Origin: Basidiobolus meristosporus CBS 931.73
Taxonomy: Eukaryota; Basidiobolomycota; Basidiobolomycetes; Basidiobolales; Basidiobolaceae
Reading direction: 5' to 3'
Assembly: GCA_002104905.1 (NCBI GenBank)
Contig: MCFE01000153.1
Coordinates: 62,001-126,000, forward strand
Length of the DNA: 64,000 nucleotides
A model generated the notes under the pieces. The model did not search any database. It had not been told where the DNA came from and saw only the letters and a list, made by a program, of their open reading frames with translations. Below, one piece after another: positions 52,875 to 64,000 of the stretch; within the stretch, counting starts at the first letter, position 1; each line of letters opens with the position of its first letter. The position numbers and the translations under genes are program-made.

Positions 52875-55001
52875 CTATTCTTCAGGCACGGTCTCTCGGG
52901 CTTGAGCGAAGAACAAGCGTAATTCATTGGCGCCAATGTTTTCAAGCTGGTATTGGTTACCTGGTTCGGGGTCAATTGATGGATTCATGTTGCTTCGTAC
53001 ACATGTTTACTTCTTACCTCTGGGCACATGGAATTGTCCTCCGGTAGAGATGATAAAGCTTGATTCGTGGATGGTAACCCGGCACGAGCCGGATATCACG
53101 TAGAAAACCTGCCAGTTTGTGGTAAGAACTCACTGCAGCCACATGGCTCGTCGAATCTGGGGCTTACCATGGCGTTGTCGTAGGAGTTTCTTTTCGGCTT
53201 TTTGCCATTCACATGGATCTTGATGATTCCGGAGGACATGAAGGCAGCTTCACCAAATGTCTTTTCGAACTCGAATGACTGGTTCTTCACTGGTTTGGTC
53301 GAAACCATATCTTTTGTCAAACCAATAGCTAATTCACAGATATGGGAGTCAGTAAGAAGCCAAGCGCTATGTACGAACTAGGCTTACCTTGCTTGACGTC
53401 TTCGCCGGTATACCAATCACGGACGGTGATCTCTTCGATTGGTTTGTCATCGTATATGTCGTCGTCGTCATCCTCCTCCACATCGATTCTCCGACCTTTC
53501 TTGGCCGCTGGCCTTCTTTTGGCCTTCTTCGGATGCAGGAATTGCTCCTCTGGGACAGTGACAATCTCCTTCACCACTGGCACGACATTTTGTCCTGGGA
53601 CACCAACGATCAGTATGGGTGCCTATTTCCTTGTCCAAATCTGTAGTTACCTGATTTTCGGCGGCCGTAAACAATTCGTTCATTTCGCCAGTAATCAAGC
53701 GGCTTGACCCTGGTTCTTCCGCTGCGTCGAACACCCTCCTCTTCACTCAGGATCCTGGGGCTGACTTTCTTGATCACTAAATATTCAACATGCGCGTTAG
53801 AGGGATTTCATTGCTAAGTCGGGTGTAATCAAAGTACCCTGCTTGGGGGCAGCTTGCTTGGGAGCGGGTTTCTTCTTAGCGTCGCCCGAGGCTAGGTCAT
53901 GAATTGAGTTAGGTTGTATCGCAGTAGGAATGGACTGGGGGATTACCTCTGCCTGAGCTGACGGCTTTCTTTGGGGATGGCTTTGAGTATAGGGGGGATG
54001 ACTGCTCCAGGCTTTCGTTCATATCGTTTTCTGAGAGAACCTCGTCTACCTCTTCGTTCAGTTCTTGCGGAATACTTCTGGAACCTCGGTTTGACAGCGG
54101 ACTGGCCGACAGCGATGAGTTGTCCAAAACGGAATCGAGTTCGGTGTCTCTATCCATTGGGCTTGGTTCCAGCATGGGCATAGAGTCGTCGGCGTCGGGG
54201 ATAGTGGCTTCCTCCATCGAGTATTCTTGTTCGGCCGGCGATTCTACGCGACGGCTTTGATACTTCGACCTCTGGTTATTCTTCCGGCTCGAGGAGTTCG
54301 GAGTGCTAGAGATCATAGGCTTTCTGATGGGTGAAGCGGTGATTTTGCTGGCGCTCTTCCTATTGATAGCACCGATATCTGGGGATTCCATGCTCTCCTC
54401 AAAGATATGTCGCGTTCTCTTAGCCGAGTAGACATTTCGGGTCACCGACTTTGGTACGGGGGTGTTCTCGGAACGATTGCTGTTGATGGAAATTACTAAA
54501 AGGGGAGGGGGTTACTTCTCATGCATCGAAATGTTAGCCGAGCTTGGCGATTACCTGAAGATTGATCAAGGTAGGCAGCAGGACTGACTCCGCTTCCTAT
54601 TTTGCTTGGAGATTAGTATCTGTCTCAAGAGGATCTACTCTATCAAAGAAGGCTACGCACCAACTGACAATTCCATATCCGCGGATTCTTCAAAGGTGGT
54701 CTCCAGTTCCGAGCGCTCCATATCGATATTTTGACTCTGGGTGTTAAGCTTTGTGGGGAGTTGCTCATCCTCCGAAGAAGAGGCAAAGAAATCATCCACG
54801 TTGTCTAGCCCGTCTTCATCTTGTAAGATATTCTTTCTGATAAGAACTCCGGTTTTTCTGAGAGGTTGAGGAAGGGGGATTGGTTTCAGGGAATGGACGG
54901 ACACGCTTAAACACGCTCGACACTTACCTTCCGCGAACGCCGATGTCTGTGAACTGGTTGTCACGCTTATGACGCTTTTCCCTAGGCTTGACGGAGTTCA
55001 T
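52875..55001 (-). CDS. MIF2: Mif2/CENP-C inner kinetochore protein, ten exons
   Basis: Binds the centromeric CENP-A nucleosome and links it to the outer kinetochore. Exons by eye: 55001-54928, 54857-54661, 54596-54555, 54495-53947, 53891-53838, 53776-53651, 53594-53388, 53328-53168, 53108-53018, 52960-52875; introns 55-70 nt; 528 residues, near yeast Mif2. The CENP-C motif is clear: RRSGRTRVKPLDYWRNERIV from Arg322, with the Pro-x-x-Tyr-Trp core. The C-terminal ~105 residues form the Mif2/CENP-C cupin dimerisation domain: AAFMSSGIIKIHVNGKKP, VFYVISGSCRVTIHESSFII, GGQFHVPRGNQYQLENIG. An acidic stretch (EEDDDDDIYDD) lies between them. The N-terminus starts MNSVKPREKRHKRDNQFTDI with GVRGR, like the Mif2 N-terminal block. 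The middle is Ser-rich and disordered in type. Confidence 0.9.
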
Positions 55002-56234
55002 GTCTCAACGAGGATTTGGACTGACAGAGTGTAGTAATTTGGAGGGATTACAGGCTAGAATAAAAAGGAATTGCACTGAACCAAGGAGTGAAGGAGGCAA
55101 CAGTGTTGGGGGTGGTGGGGGACAAAAATTGTTCTATGCTGAAAGCACAAGTTGTAATTCAAAACAAGACCAGGAAGTCACCGCGTCCAGGTGCGTCAGG
55201 AATTTGTAGTCACTTATTTTGATCGTGATTGTATTGGACCAACTGGAGGAGAAAACATAATGTAAATAAAGCATACGATTGGTGAAGAGCCAGAGTCCTT
55301 TTCATAGGGATTGTTGGTGGTGAAATGAGGGGATTTTTTCCGACCATTTCGATTATCATCAGATTTCTCGGATTCATTTCGCGCTTGAGCTACTCACCGC
55401 TGCCGCTGGTACTTGCTTCGACTGTCGCCCGCACAGCATTTCCCCTTGTGCGAATCGACGGCCGGATGACTCTGGTAACGATCCACCGAATTCTCACCCC
55501 ACATGGAATGCGATTAACAGATTCTCCCAAATTACCTGACAAACGGGTACGTGCTGGCGTAAGCCATCCCTGGAGTGGACACGCCTGCTTGGAATAGCTG
55601 CCCCATCACAAGGCCATGCATAGGAACAATGAATCATTGGTGTGTAAGGCAGCTACAGGTTTGGTGGGCTCACCATTGGTGAAGTTTCTGCTCTTTCACA
55701 CCAATGCAATATTATTGTGGATGGTATCGTCCACCTCCGCCTTTAAACAGGATATGGCGATGTGATGGAGGTTGTGCTAGGTGGAGGCAACATTGAAAGG
55801 ATCACTCCATCTACAACACGGAGATTCGTGTATTATCCCTTTCGCTCGTTGAGATAAGGTGGCTGTGGCGACGCAAAATCAGACACAAAGCGTTCTTGAT
55901 CGATTATTCGAAACAATCATATCGCAAGGCGGGGTAGGGTTGCCTAATGAATCAATCAAAGAAGCGGTGCTAGCCAACATGATAACCAGTTCTGAACGAA
56001 CAAACACCCGGTTCCTGCGATGCCAGAGATAGCTTCAATGGTTGGCGAGACCAGAGTTGTGCAGGAGAAAATGGCAGATTCTGGTTCCTGAAATGCATTG
56101 TCAAAATTTATTTTAGGATTGGGCAATGGAATTTATCACAAATGCACGGTGTGATGGGGAGGAATGGAATGTTGTTCGGATTCAATTGCAATGTTGATGC
56201 AATTGCAAGAATCTAAATGCGCTACACACTGGCT
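55002..56234. other. Intergenic region with an unconfirmed spliced reading on minus
   Basis: 1,233 bp between the CENP-C start and the stop of the S28 peptidase gene. On minus, 55615-55200 can be read with GT-AG junctions (introns near 55537-55472 and 55398-55299), giving a short peptide starting MHGLVMGQLFQ, but it matches nothing I know and has no clear end. The 90-codon plus frame 55325-55597 is also unsupported. It includes the CENP-C promoter. Confidence 0.35.
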
Positions 56235-57723
56235 TTATAACATCCACTTCTTGAACGCCTCGACCTCCCTTTGTCTAGCATCCTTGAGAGATTGAGTGTC
56301 CGTAGTGGCATTGGTGCCCAGATCCGTACAGTGAGAACCTTTGGTGATGACTACCAGAGGGCTAGATGGTTTGTCGTGACGTTTAGGTGCATTGGGGGAG
56401 TTCACAGAAAGCTTCCTCCAGGGGTCGATTTGACCGTCGGTATAGAAAATTTTGGGAGTACGTACATGCCAGCCATGATGCTGTCGGTTAAACTTGGTGA
56501 TCTCTGGGGTCATTTTTTTTCCGAATATCTTCTCACAAGCGTTGACCTGCTGTCTTAGATCACAATACTTGGAGCGAATTCTTGGGAGCGGCTCGCGGGG
56601 TGCGGTCTGGAAATACCCAAGCTCAATGCATGTTTGCCAGTACCAGCTCTTCGTGTCATCGTGTGACAGATTCTTGTTCATGCCTTCGTAATCGTAGAAG
56701 TGAAGGGAGTCCGGCCCCTCGATTTGGTCTTTAATGTATTGAGCCCAGATATTAAGCTTATCTTGGACAGTCTTGGCGGTGTCAAAAGGCTGGCAAAAAG
56801 TGTCAATGGGGTCTACTTTGGCTGGCCTGTAGTATTGTACAAGCCCAGAGAGGATATCGGTGTAAGCAAAGGCAAAATCGGCATTGTCGGTAATGTTCTG
56901 AAGCCCAAAGGTAGTCTTAAGGTTAGCGATTTGCTCCTCGTCTCTCTCATCCAAGATTCCGTCTATATGCTTGGTAACCTCGTGAAGGTGCTTTGCACAG
57001 GGAAGCGCTTCGGTTAGCGCCAAGTCGTATTCGTAGAAGTCTGCTTTGGCTTGAACTGGGCCTGAGGATGCGAGTGCAGCATGAATTAGTTCTGGGTACT
57101 TTTGGCGGCCCCAAGAAGCTTGTGCTCCAGCGTAGGAGCCGCCAACAAGAGCCCATTTGGTCTTAGGGGAAACACCTTCGTGAGTGAACTTTCGAATGAA
57201 GTTGGCGAAATCAGCCAGGCCTTGGTCGACGGTAAGAAATCGCAAATCTTCCGGGGTGGACTGTGGGGTCGGAAGAGATTTCCCGTAGTAACGATGCTCC
57301 AGCCCTACAATCATACCGTTAGTGGCCTCGGCAAGGTTACGAAGCTGACCGCCGCCAACAGGTCTTGCAGCACCTTCTCCTGGGGAGTAAACTGAAACAC
57401 CTAGTTAGTTAGGGTGCTGTGGATTATGACTCAAGTGACTTACGAAATACTGGGCCCCCAGGCTTGAAGTAGGTGGTGTTCAAGAAATAGCGTTGCTGAA
57501 ATACAGTTGTGTTTTTGCTGAAGTGGTCCACCTGTTGGTCGAACCAGTGCTCCGGTAGAGCGCTGGGGTCAGCCGCTAAAATGCCAGGGATGCTCTGAAT
57601 CCAATCCTCACCCTCCAGTTGCGCGTGGTGTCTTTTGATATGCACAGCATTACCAACACTAAGCAAATGGAACGAGCCGAATACTGTCAGGCAAGCCTTC
57701 ACCCACATTGATTTATATAGCAT
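56235..57723 (-). CDS. Secreted serine carboxypeptidase, peptidase family S28
   Basis: S28 enzymes (lysosomal Pro-X carboxypeptidase and DPP2 type) cleave at proline near a chain end, usually in acidic compartments or outside fungal cells. Two exons, 57723-57444 and 57391-56235, intron 52 nt; 478 residues. The N-terminus is a signal peptide (hydrophobic CLTVFGSFHLLSVG, residues 11-24). Next comes WFDQQVDHFSKNTTVFQQRY, the S28 entry, then GLEHRYYGKSLPTPQ. The nucleophile is Ser179 in GGSYAGAQASW; the acid is probably Asp416 in TDGQIDPW; His447 lies in KGSHCTDL. Several NxT sites fit secretion. Which S28 subtype is unclear. No link to neighbouring genes. Confidence 0.9.
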
Positions 57724-59136
57724 GAGTAGTTAGTTTGACAACGAGCGCGCATTCAGGGTACTTATACTTCACTCATCTGGCATTGCTTGCATCACCCAAT
57801 ATCAAATCCTCGTAACTAATCTTTGATCTCAATCAAGTACAACAGTCACCAACCAATGGCACATCACCTCCAATCCGGTCTAATCTATCGTGTAGGCAAT
57901 CTCTCTGCATGCCGAAAATTAAAATACTGAGCAATTGAGAATACATACTATAACGTCCCTTGGGCGACGGCTGATTTTGGCTAAATTGGCCATATATCTC
58001 ACGTCACAAGCCCAGCTCGATATTCACGTGGTACACAGGTGTCTAACGTGTTGACTAATATAACTATGTCCTTGGACTAAATGACCAAGACCGCGGCTGT
58101 TCAGTGGGGTAATGTACGAATTGTATCTGAAGCTTGAGACAAGGGATAGCCAAGGTGTTGGTATGCGACACGGGCGACAGGATCATGGATTCCGGTCTTC
58201 TAGGAACCTTCCAGGATCACTTGGGTATGTCTGCGGGATACGCTTACAGGAAAACTGTGAACTCGTTTGAATACATGTGCCGTGTCTGGGATCTCTACTC
58301 CACTCCACACCACTCCATAGACCCACGCATCGACCGATGCAATTGGAGTACTGATCCTAGCTTGACATGCAATGACGAATATGAATCAAACTCATTTCTC
58401 GGATTTTCCTGGTGGGTTTCCCGTTCTCTAGTGGTTCAGTTGCCCTTTGTAACGCATCCAGATCTCTTGGCAACCCCCGTATATAGGTTCTGTGCCGGTG
58501 ATACGAGTCGACTGCGTGTTCTTTCTGTAGTTAGCCCCTACTTACTGGTGAACGCAACGTAGGACAGTTGAAGGGCGAGCATGCAAATCCATTTTCTTAT
58601 TTGATTTGAAATTCGACAGGAGGCTATGGGGAAAGCCTAGCATATTGGGACATGGCGATCACGAAGCCTTTGTTAGCCTCGATTGTGCGTCAGTGAAATA
58701 GCTAGTTGGCATATCGGATGGGTTGTTCAAATTGCAGTTTATCATTTGTCATTAGATTTTTCTTCACTGAGTTTCGGTCAGACGTGGTAGGGCTAGTTCT
58801 TCTACGAGGAGGGCTATCTGCAGCTCTCACCTACCACATATCCATCGCAGCAACCACTAAGAACGACCTTGTGAGTTCTAGTGTAATGCCTTTGCGGCTC
58901 TGAGATCAGGAGTGCTTTCTTAGCGTACATACAGCAAGCGCAATCCAACTATGCGATTGGCTTTATCCTGGTCAAGCTAATTTGTGCCGATCTATCCCTA
59001 TCCTGTGATTGAATGGTTGTTTGGCGCGACAAATCCAGGTCGTCCACATACGATTGTTCTACATTTACGAATACGTATTTGTTTATTTATTTACGAAGTT
59101 GCTTTCTAGGCAACACTTTCTTCCTGAAAAAAAAAA
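57724..59136. other. Intergenic region upstream of the S28 peptidase gene
   Basis: 1.4 kb. The longest frame (58134-58562, plus, 142 codons) matches nothing I recognise and shows no flanking splice or start context. A CACGTGG box lies near 58026 (an E-box-like site). Otherwise nothing seen. Confidence 0.4.
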
Positions 59137-61058
59137 TTAGGCGGATTTGGAAGAGTTGTAAAATCCTTGAAGGAGCTGGTAGAGGCCATAAGCTCCCGGG
59201 TCGGGTACGCGATACTTGGGATCCTTATAAGGCTGTTCATCCTCGCCATGGCCAACATATGTGGCGCGGCCACGAAGTGGGATCATGTCAATGGTGGAGT
59301 CTACTGCGGAGCTAGCCTCCTTGACGGCGGCTTCGAAGGAGTTCTCCTGGGCGAATTTCTCTACGAAAGGAATCAGAACGTCCATGAGGGTACGGTGGCC
59401 AACTCTGGCAGTGGTGTACTTCTGTAAGCTGGCTAGGGCGGAGTTTAAATAAGTCCCCCATTGCTTAACGGCATAAAGATCGGCCGAGTTTGATGTTCTG
59501 AACGCGTTGGCCAGAGCATCCAAGAAGATGCAATACAAACCGCCAGAGGTACCGCCCATGGTTTGCTCGACGATCTCGCTGATCTTCATGATAGTAGCAG
59601 CGGGGTTTTGATCATCGAACGGAATCTGATCGGCTTCGATGGCTTTCTTGATAGCACTGGCACCTCCCTTCAGGGTCAAGCCGCAATCACCGTCACCCCA
59701 GATTGTGTCGTAAGCAGTGATCTTGGGCTCTTCTTTGATAGCGGCTTCGCAAGCGGCGATAATAGCCGGTTTCCAAGCTTTGACAAGATATCCGTCCTTG
59801 GTAGTAGTTGTTTCAGTCTTGTCCGATCCAGAGGCAGCCCTCTCAATGAAATCCTCGCTGACAGACCAAGGTTTGCCCTTGGAGCCCATCAGGTTGCTCC
59901 ATCCAGCTACTTCAACTGGATAATCCAACCATGTGAGGAGATCTTTCTCCGACTCGGTAGGAACAGCCAGGAGGGTGAGTGACACGCCTTGCATATCCAA
60001 AGCGGTCATGAAATGGCCGGAATAAAGTCGAAGAACTTCGAAAGACTTGGATTCTGTTATTACAATGGTGGATTAGTGGCCATATCCTTGCCTTAGAAGT
60101 AAGCATAGAGCATTACCCAAATATTCAACAGCGTCTTTGCTGACAATGCCCATCTCTAGAGCAGTAGATCCACCAAGGTTGTTCACCAGCAAGATAACCT
60201 TCTTGTTGGCAAATTTCCCTTTCATTGGGTTAGACTCGAGGATTTTATCAATGATAAGCTTGACAAGATTCTTGGAGGTAGAGAGCTGGGCAGTCTGATA
60301 GCCGGGTTCTCCGTGGATACCTACGAACCGACTTAATCAGGTCGTTACTCATAACAAAGGTTTACTCGAGTTGACTTACCCATTCCTAATTCAATCTCGT
60401 GGCCCTTAAATTGTCGAGCTTCGTTCGCGGTGCCAGGTACGGTGCAGGGTCTGAGCGCGACTCCGATGGTACCGACGTTGCTAACAACGGTTTCAGCGGC
60501 AGCCTTGACTTGCTCGAAAGTTCCGCCAAGAGCGGCAGCAGCACCTGCACATTTGTGAACCAAAACGGTGCCAGCCAAGCCACGTCTACCTACGGCCGAG
60601 TCTTCACCACCTCCGACGCCAACATCGTCTCCTACTACAAGCAACTCAATTTTTTCGGCCAAACCTTCGGCACGAGCTCTCTCCAAGGCTCTGCCAAAGT
60701 TGATGATGTCACCAGTGTAGTTCTTCACTACGACCAGAGTGCCGTGTTTGGCGGAAGCAACATTACGCAAGCAGCTTAAAACCTGAGTGGCAGAGGGGGA
60801 GGCAAATACATTACCAGCCACAGCGGCGGTCAGCATTCCCTTGCCTACCAAGCCAGCATGAGAAGGTTCATGTCCAGAGCCACCGCCACAAATGACGGTT
60901 ACCTGGGAATCGCGCAATTGAGCGGCTTGCTCGGAATAGACAACCTTGTGATCCAAATCCAAGCGAAGATGTGGGTGCACTTGGCAAAGGCCCTGGAGTG
61001 ACTCGGCAACGAGCGAGTCGGCCTCGTTCATCAAGTGCTTAGAAGCGGGTGTGGTCAT
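59137..61058 (-). CDS. DAK1: Dihydroxyacetone kinase (fused DhaK-DhaL), three exons
   Basis: ATP-dependent kinase that phosphorylates dihydroxyacetone to DHAP, feeding glycerol or methanol-derived triose into glycolysis; cytosolic. Exons 61058-60380, 60320-60117, 60053-59137; introns 59 and 63 nt; 599 residues, the usual length. The DhaK domain contains GGGSGHEPSHAG (residues 58-69), GNVFASPSATQV, GTLVVVKNYTGDIINF and GIHGEPG with His229, which forms the covalent hemiaminal to the substrate. The DhaL domain has DTIWGDGDCG (Asp410, 415, 417 for Mg-ATP), MGGTSG (460-465) and ARVGHRTLMDVL. The start is the ATG at 61058, giving MTTPASKHLMNEADSLV; sequence further upstream is open but begins with GTG, so it was not used. 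The symbol follows the yeast name; paralogue identity is not resolved. Confidence 0.93.
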
Positions 61059-63352
61059 AACGTGAAGAAGTTTCGCAGCAACCTCATGCCAGTGCACGTA
61101 TATATCTAGATCGTCGGCCCGATCACCATCAAATCAGGTGGTTCACGAAACGTCCCTACCATTTCTGACATTCAGTGTATATTTGAATATTCTAGAGCCA
61201 TTAAGGGCGGCCTAATCGTGCGTTGAATCCGATAGAAAATAGCGATTTGTAGTTCGTGGATAAATAGGTGATACTGTAACTCTATTCTGCATGCTTTTCC
61301 ATAACCGAATTATCGATAAGTCTGGTCACAATGTCGACAAATAGGGCACCTTAATATATATTTCTGGAAAGCTTCCCATGGTTAAGACTTGACGGGAATA
61401 TTATGCGCCCTTGAGGCAGAGACATCACACCCCTCAGTGTCACCATGACCGTGAGATACACCCATCAAGAGCACTTCCCACTAGCCGCCAGCTCGCCGGT
61501 TAGCTACAGATACGCTTGACTACTTGCGAATTGGTGGTCTCCAGCTGAGGATCTTCTCCAGCCTAGATCCAGGCTGATATCGAGTTTGATCTACCACGAT
61601 TGTTGTGGGTTTGATCCAATCCGTACAGGAGTATTGGGCTAGATTCAATCTTTTATCGTCAGACACTTACGCAATGTATATCTGCTATGCTCGAATTTCC
61701 AGATGCTGCTTTCGGCACTTCTATTGGTATGCTCCAGTCTCCCACGAAAATAAAAACATTCATGTAGCCCAGCATGTATCTTCATATGTGCTGTAGCACT
61801 GAGCCGATTGTTTTGGTGTCTTGCAGTTACTATATACGAATGCGGGCGGGTTTTGCGCATCGTCTACGTCAGATGGCCAAGGTAATTTGCGTGGGCTGGA
61901 TTACAATTCTGAAAGCTGATTCAGCTAGTTTTGGGTTGACAGTTTCATGTGTTTCAGAGCGTTGGAATGTTACTATGCGGTCCGTGTGGCCAGATGGATG
62001 TGAGGTTCTGAAATGGCTAATAGAAACGGGCTCCAGTATGTGTTTCACCAGCGCCATTCCAATTTAGTACCAAGAGGGGTTCTGTCTCACTTCGAAGCAA
62101 CCCAGACCCAACCGTGGCGTAGAAATACTTGACATAAAGCTAGAGGCCTATTGATAGGTTGAGGAGGATCGCTGAAATGTCGACACTTCCATAATCATGG
62201 TGCTTCCTGTGACAGGTGTTCCGCCTATTCATTTCAATTGTGTTGCAGAGCCTAGCTCCGCGCTTCAAATTCCGGGATTAGTAAGGGCTACCTGCATCAT
62301 CCCAGCTCTGGTGATTTGTGGGGGACCGTATTCCCAAGGAATCAACAAATAGCTGCAAATGGGAGGGGTCTGTGCCAGAATCAGACCGAGAAAGAACGGA
62401 TCAAATGCAGTGGCCACTGAATCAAAAGATCCACATCGGTGTTAGACGTCCGTCTTAAAAGGAAACATCTGGATTTCACCGACTCCAACACAATGTGCTT
62501 TGCGAATAATTGTCCATGTAACATCATCACTTGGAATGGGTACCGTGTCCGTAATGAGCACGTTGCCTCAGAACTATGCTTTGCCCCGGAATCTTGCCAA
62601 ACAACCAGTCATGTATCACTGATGATATCATCGCCAGTTTTCCACACACACTCGTAGATCGAAACGTCTCCTTGGCTACAACAAATGATCGGCCACATCA
62701 ATGCTCCTTTACTGCCCATTTTCAAGCTGAATCTACGCGATGCCGTGACCATAGTGTAATGTTCAGCCAGCGAGGGGGTTCGGGACATCTAAAGACAACG
62801 CCATCATGCTGTGCGAGAAGGCTGTATATACCGGATTTAGCCTGATATTGCTTGTTGCTCAATGCCACTCCCGTTGTGGGTCAGTGCTTCTGACCTGTCA
62901 GGTGACAAAGCAGTAGCAGATGCTGAGCACCAGCTCTCACAATGGCTTGCTAACATGGACCGTGGTCCCACGTCTGGCTCCTGCTCAGATGACCATTCTT
63001 GGATGATTTCAAACCGGGGTGATCCGAGTTGAAGAACTGTTGGGTGTGGTATTGGTTGTATACAATTTTATCCAGCGATTGATAAAGTCAAGCAAGTAAA
63101 TCAAATAGCAATGAGGCAATCGATGAAATATCAAGATATTACATGTATAAGGGCGTGGTAAGCTGCCTATACTGGTTCATAAAAGTCAGAAAATATACAT
63201 CAGCGGACGCTGGATGGGAGCTTCAGAAAGCGTTGATACGGCAGCTTTGCCAAAGTGTTCCTTGCCAGGTAGATTACACCTCTCAATAGAAAAACAGATC
63301 CTTCTCACCGCTCCTCAGAGCGTTAAACATGTGGGGCCATTATTACAAGTAG
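61059..63352. other. Intergenic region upstream of the kinase gene
   Basis: 2.3 kb with only short frames on both strands (largest 97 codons, 61774-62067, unrecognised). It holds the kinase promoter and the 3' region of the dehydrogenase gene. I see no tRNA, repeat or gene I can support. Confidence 0.4.
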
Positions 63353-64000
63353 TTAGTTTTTTCGGAAGCACTCCAACTCCGCATCATCCCAGCTAAAGAA
63401 CTTCCCATGGTGCTGGCGCGGAACCCCGTCAGTCCCAAGCTTGGCCAGAACAAAGCCCACTTCGTCTGGCCTCACCAAGATATTGTTCCGCTTCATGGAT
63501 ATAAATCCATTGAAATCATTTCGTGACATATGTTTGGATCCTGAAGAAATGCTTTAGTAAGGCTTCTGCGAAAGTAACGCATAATTATTGGCAATGTTTA
63601 CCCGTCTCCCGAACCAATTTTTGGAAATCTGTATCAACTGCACCCGGATGTATCGCTGTGCATCGAACCTCGGGCTCTTCGATGGCTAACCCGTAGGTGA
63701 ACATGTTAAGTGCAGCCTTGGAGCTGTTCGCAAGAATATTCAAAGATGCCTAGTGAGATTATGCTCTGCTGCTTTATGTGGTTATCACTCACCAGCAATA
63801 TGCTCCCCAGCCAGGAAAAGCGATCATGGCTGCTCCGGAGCTGACCATTATACAGCTCCCTCGAGATTTTCTCAGTTCTGGTAAGGCCTTTTGCACTAGA
63901 CTGACGACAGAAAAGAAATTCAACTCGAATAATCTGAGGAACGCTTCGCTGTCAGTATTGTTCCCATTCAACGTAAGGACACGGACATGTCTCGTTTCTT
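63353..64000 (-). CDS. Short-chain dehydrogenase/reductase, C-terminal part (runs off the right edge)
   Basis: NAD(P)H-dependent oxidoreductase of the classical SDR fold; substrate unknown. Exons by eye: 64000 (continuing) to 63793, 63723-63602, 63540-63353; introns 69 and 61 nt. Visible blocks: SVVSLVQKALPELRKSRGSC, IMVSSGAAMIAFPGWGAYCC with the catalytic Ser, then Tyr-x3-Lys in AYCCSKAALNMF, and CTAIHPGAVDTDFQK, the usual HPG..DT cofactor segment. The N-terminal TGxxxGxG nucleotide site lies outside the window. The reading RHVRVLTLNG at the edge continues the frame. The acceptor GAACAG was chosen because it alone restores the YxxxK motif. Confidence 0.85.

Noticed and set aside
55200-55615. 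Possible small spliced gene on minus (peptide MHGLVMGQLFQ...)
   Set aside because: Splice-like junctions exist, but no similarity, no convincing stop and competing frames. Needs RNA evidence.
58134-58562. 142-codon plus-strand frame between the S28 peptidase and the kinase
   Set aside because: No recognised motif, no neighbouring exon and no supporting context. A frame of this length is plausible by chance at this base composition.
60399-60779. 126-codon plus-strand frame
   Set aside because: Antisense shadow of the dihydroxyacetone kinase first exon, which has clear family motifs on minus.
61059-61097. Upstream extension of the kinase frame
   Set aside because: The extension begins with GTG, not ATG. 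The ATG at 61058 gives the family-typical start.

Overview
The window looks like fungal nuclear DNA, most likely from a basidiomycete. Its host genes are intron-rich, with GT-AG introns that are all 52-70 nt where I could place them. They include a Mif2/CENP-C homologue, a fungal Cpt1/Ept1-type phosphotransferase and a Scs3/FIT2-type protein. The left part carries Ty3/gypsy and Ty1/copia retroelements and remains of a tnp2/Plavaka-like DNA transposase. I cannot name the species. All reading was by eye: splice sites, repeat borders and family names are hand-derived.

The window has two sharply different compartments that meet near 46,636. Positions 1 to about 46,635 form a nested transposon island in which I recognise no host gene and CpG is almost absent (one CpG in the first 1,200 bases). 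From left to right it holds: (i) copia family D (LTR 205-408, pol 409-2648, gag 6655-7296), split by gypsy A1 (2649-6654); (ii) gypsy A2 on the minus strand (7297 to about 12065), carrying a solo copia-D LTR with target duplication GATCC (10244-10612); (iii) gypsy B2 pol (about 12068-17440), interrupted by a 2.2 kb insertion, with its 1.07 kb LTR facing an inverted LTR (17456-19965); (iv) a 732 bp near-perfect foldback TIR element flanked by TA (20539-21270); (v) remains of a tnp2/Plavaka-like transposase (about 21290-23490); (vi) plus-strand copia debris (25201-26700); (vii) a tandem array of copia family E (four same-orientation LTRs, 26996-45363). The first long unit of that array contains a TA-flanked composite TIR element carrying a gypsy-B LTR-gag-protease segment (28842-31457) and a complete gypsy C (33441-40154; two 373 bp LTRs, target duplication AAGGT, extra ORF after integrase). 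LTR scraps close the island (45734-46635).

Positions 46,636-64,000 are an ordinary gene-dense, CpG-containing compartment. It holds a FIT2/Scs3-like ER protein (47177-48040, +), a choline/ethanolamine phosphotransferase (48562-50251, -, nine exons), an unrecognised five-exon gene (51085-52069, -), Mif2/CENP-C (52875-55001, -, ten exons), a secreted S28 serine carboxypeptidase (56235-57723, -), dihydroxyacetone kinase (59137-61058, -) and the 3' part of a short-chain dehydrogenase (63353-64000+, -). The first two act at the ER diacylglycerol/phospholipid branch point and lie tail to tail. The other genes show no obvious shared pathway.

The most informative signals are CpG decay that has removed catalytic acidic residues of the retroelements, the foldback and composite TIR elements (one insertion backed by an empty-site paralogue inside the window), the extra ORF of gypsy C, the LTR palindrome with a conserved CArG-type core, and the copia tandem array. 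I found no CRISPR array, rRNA or tRNA that I could support.
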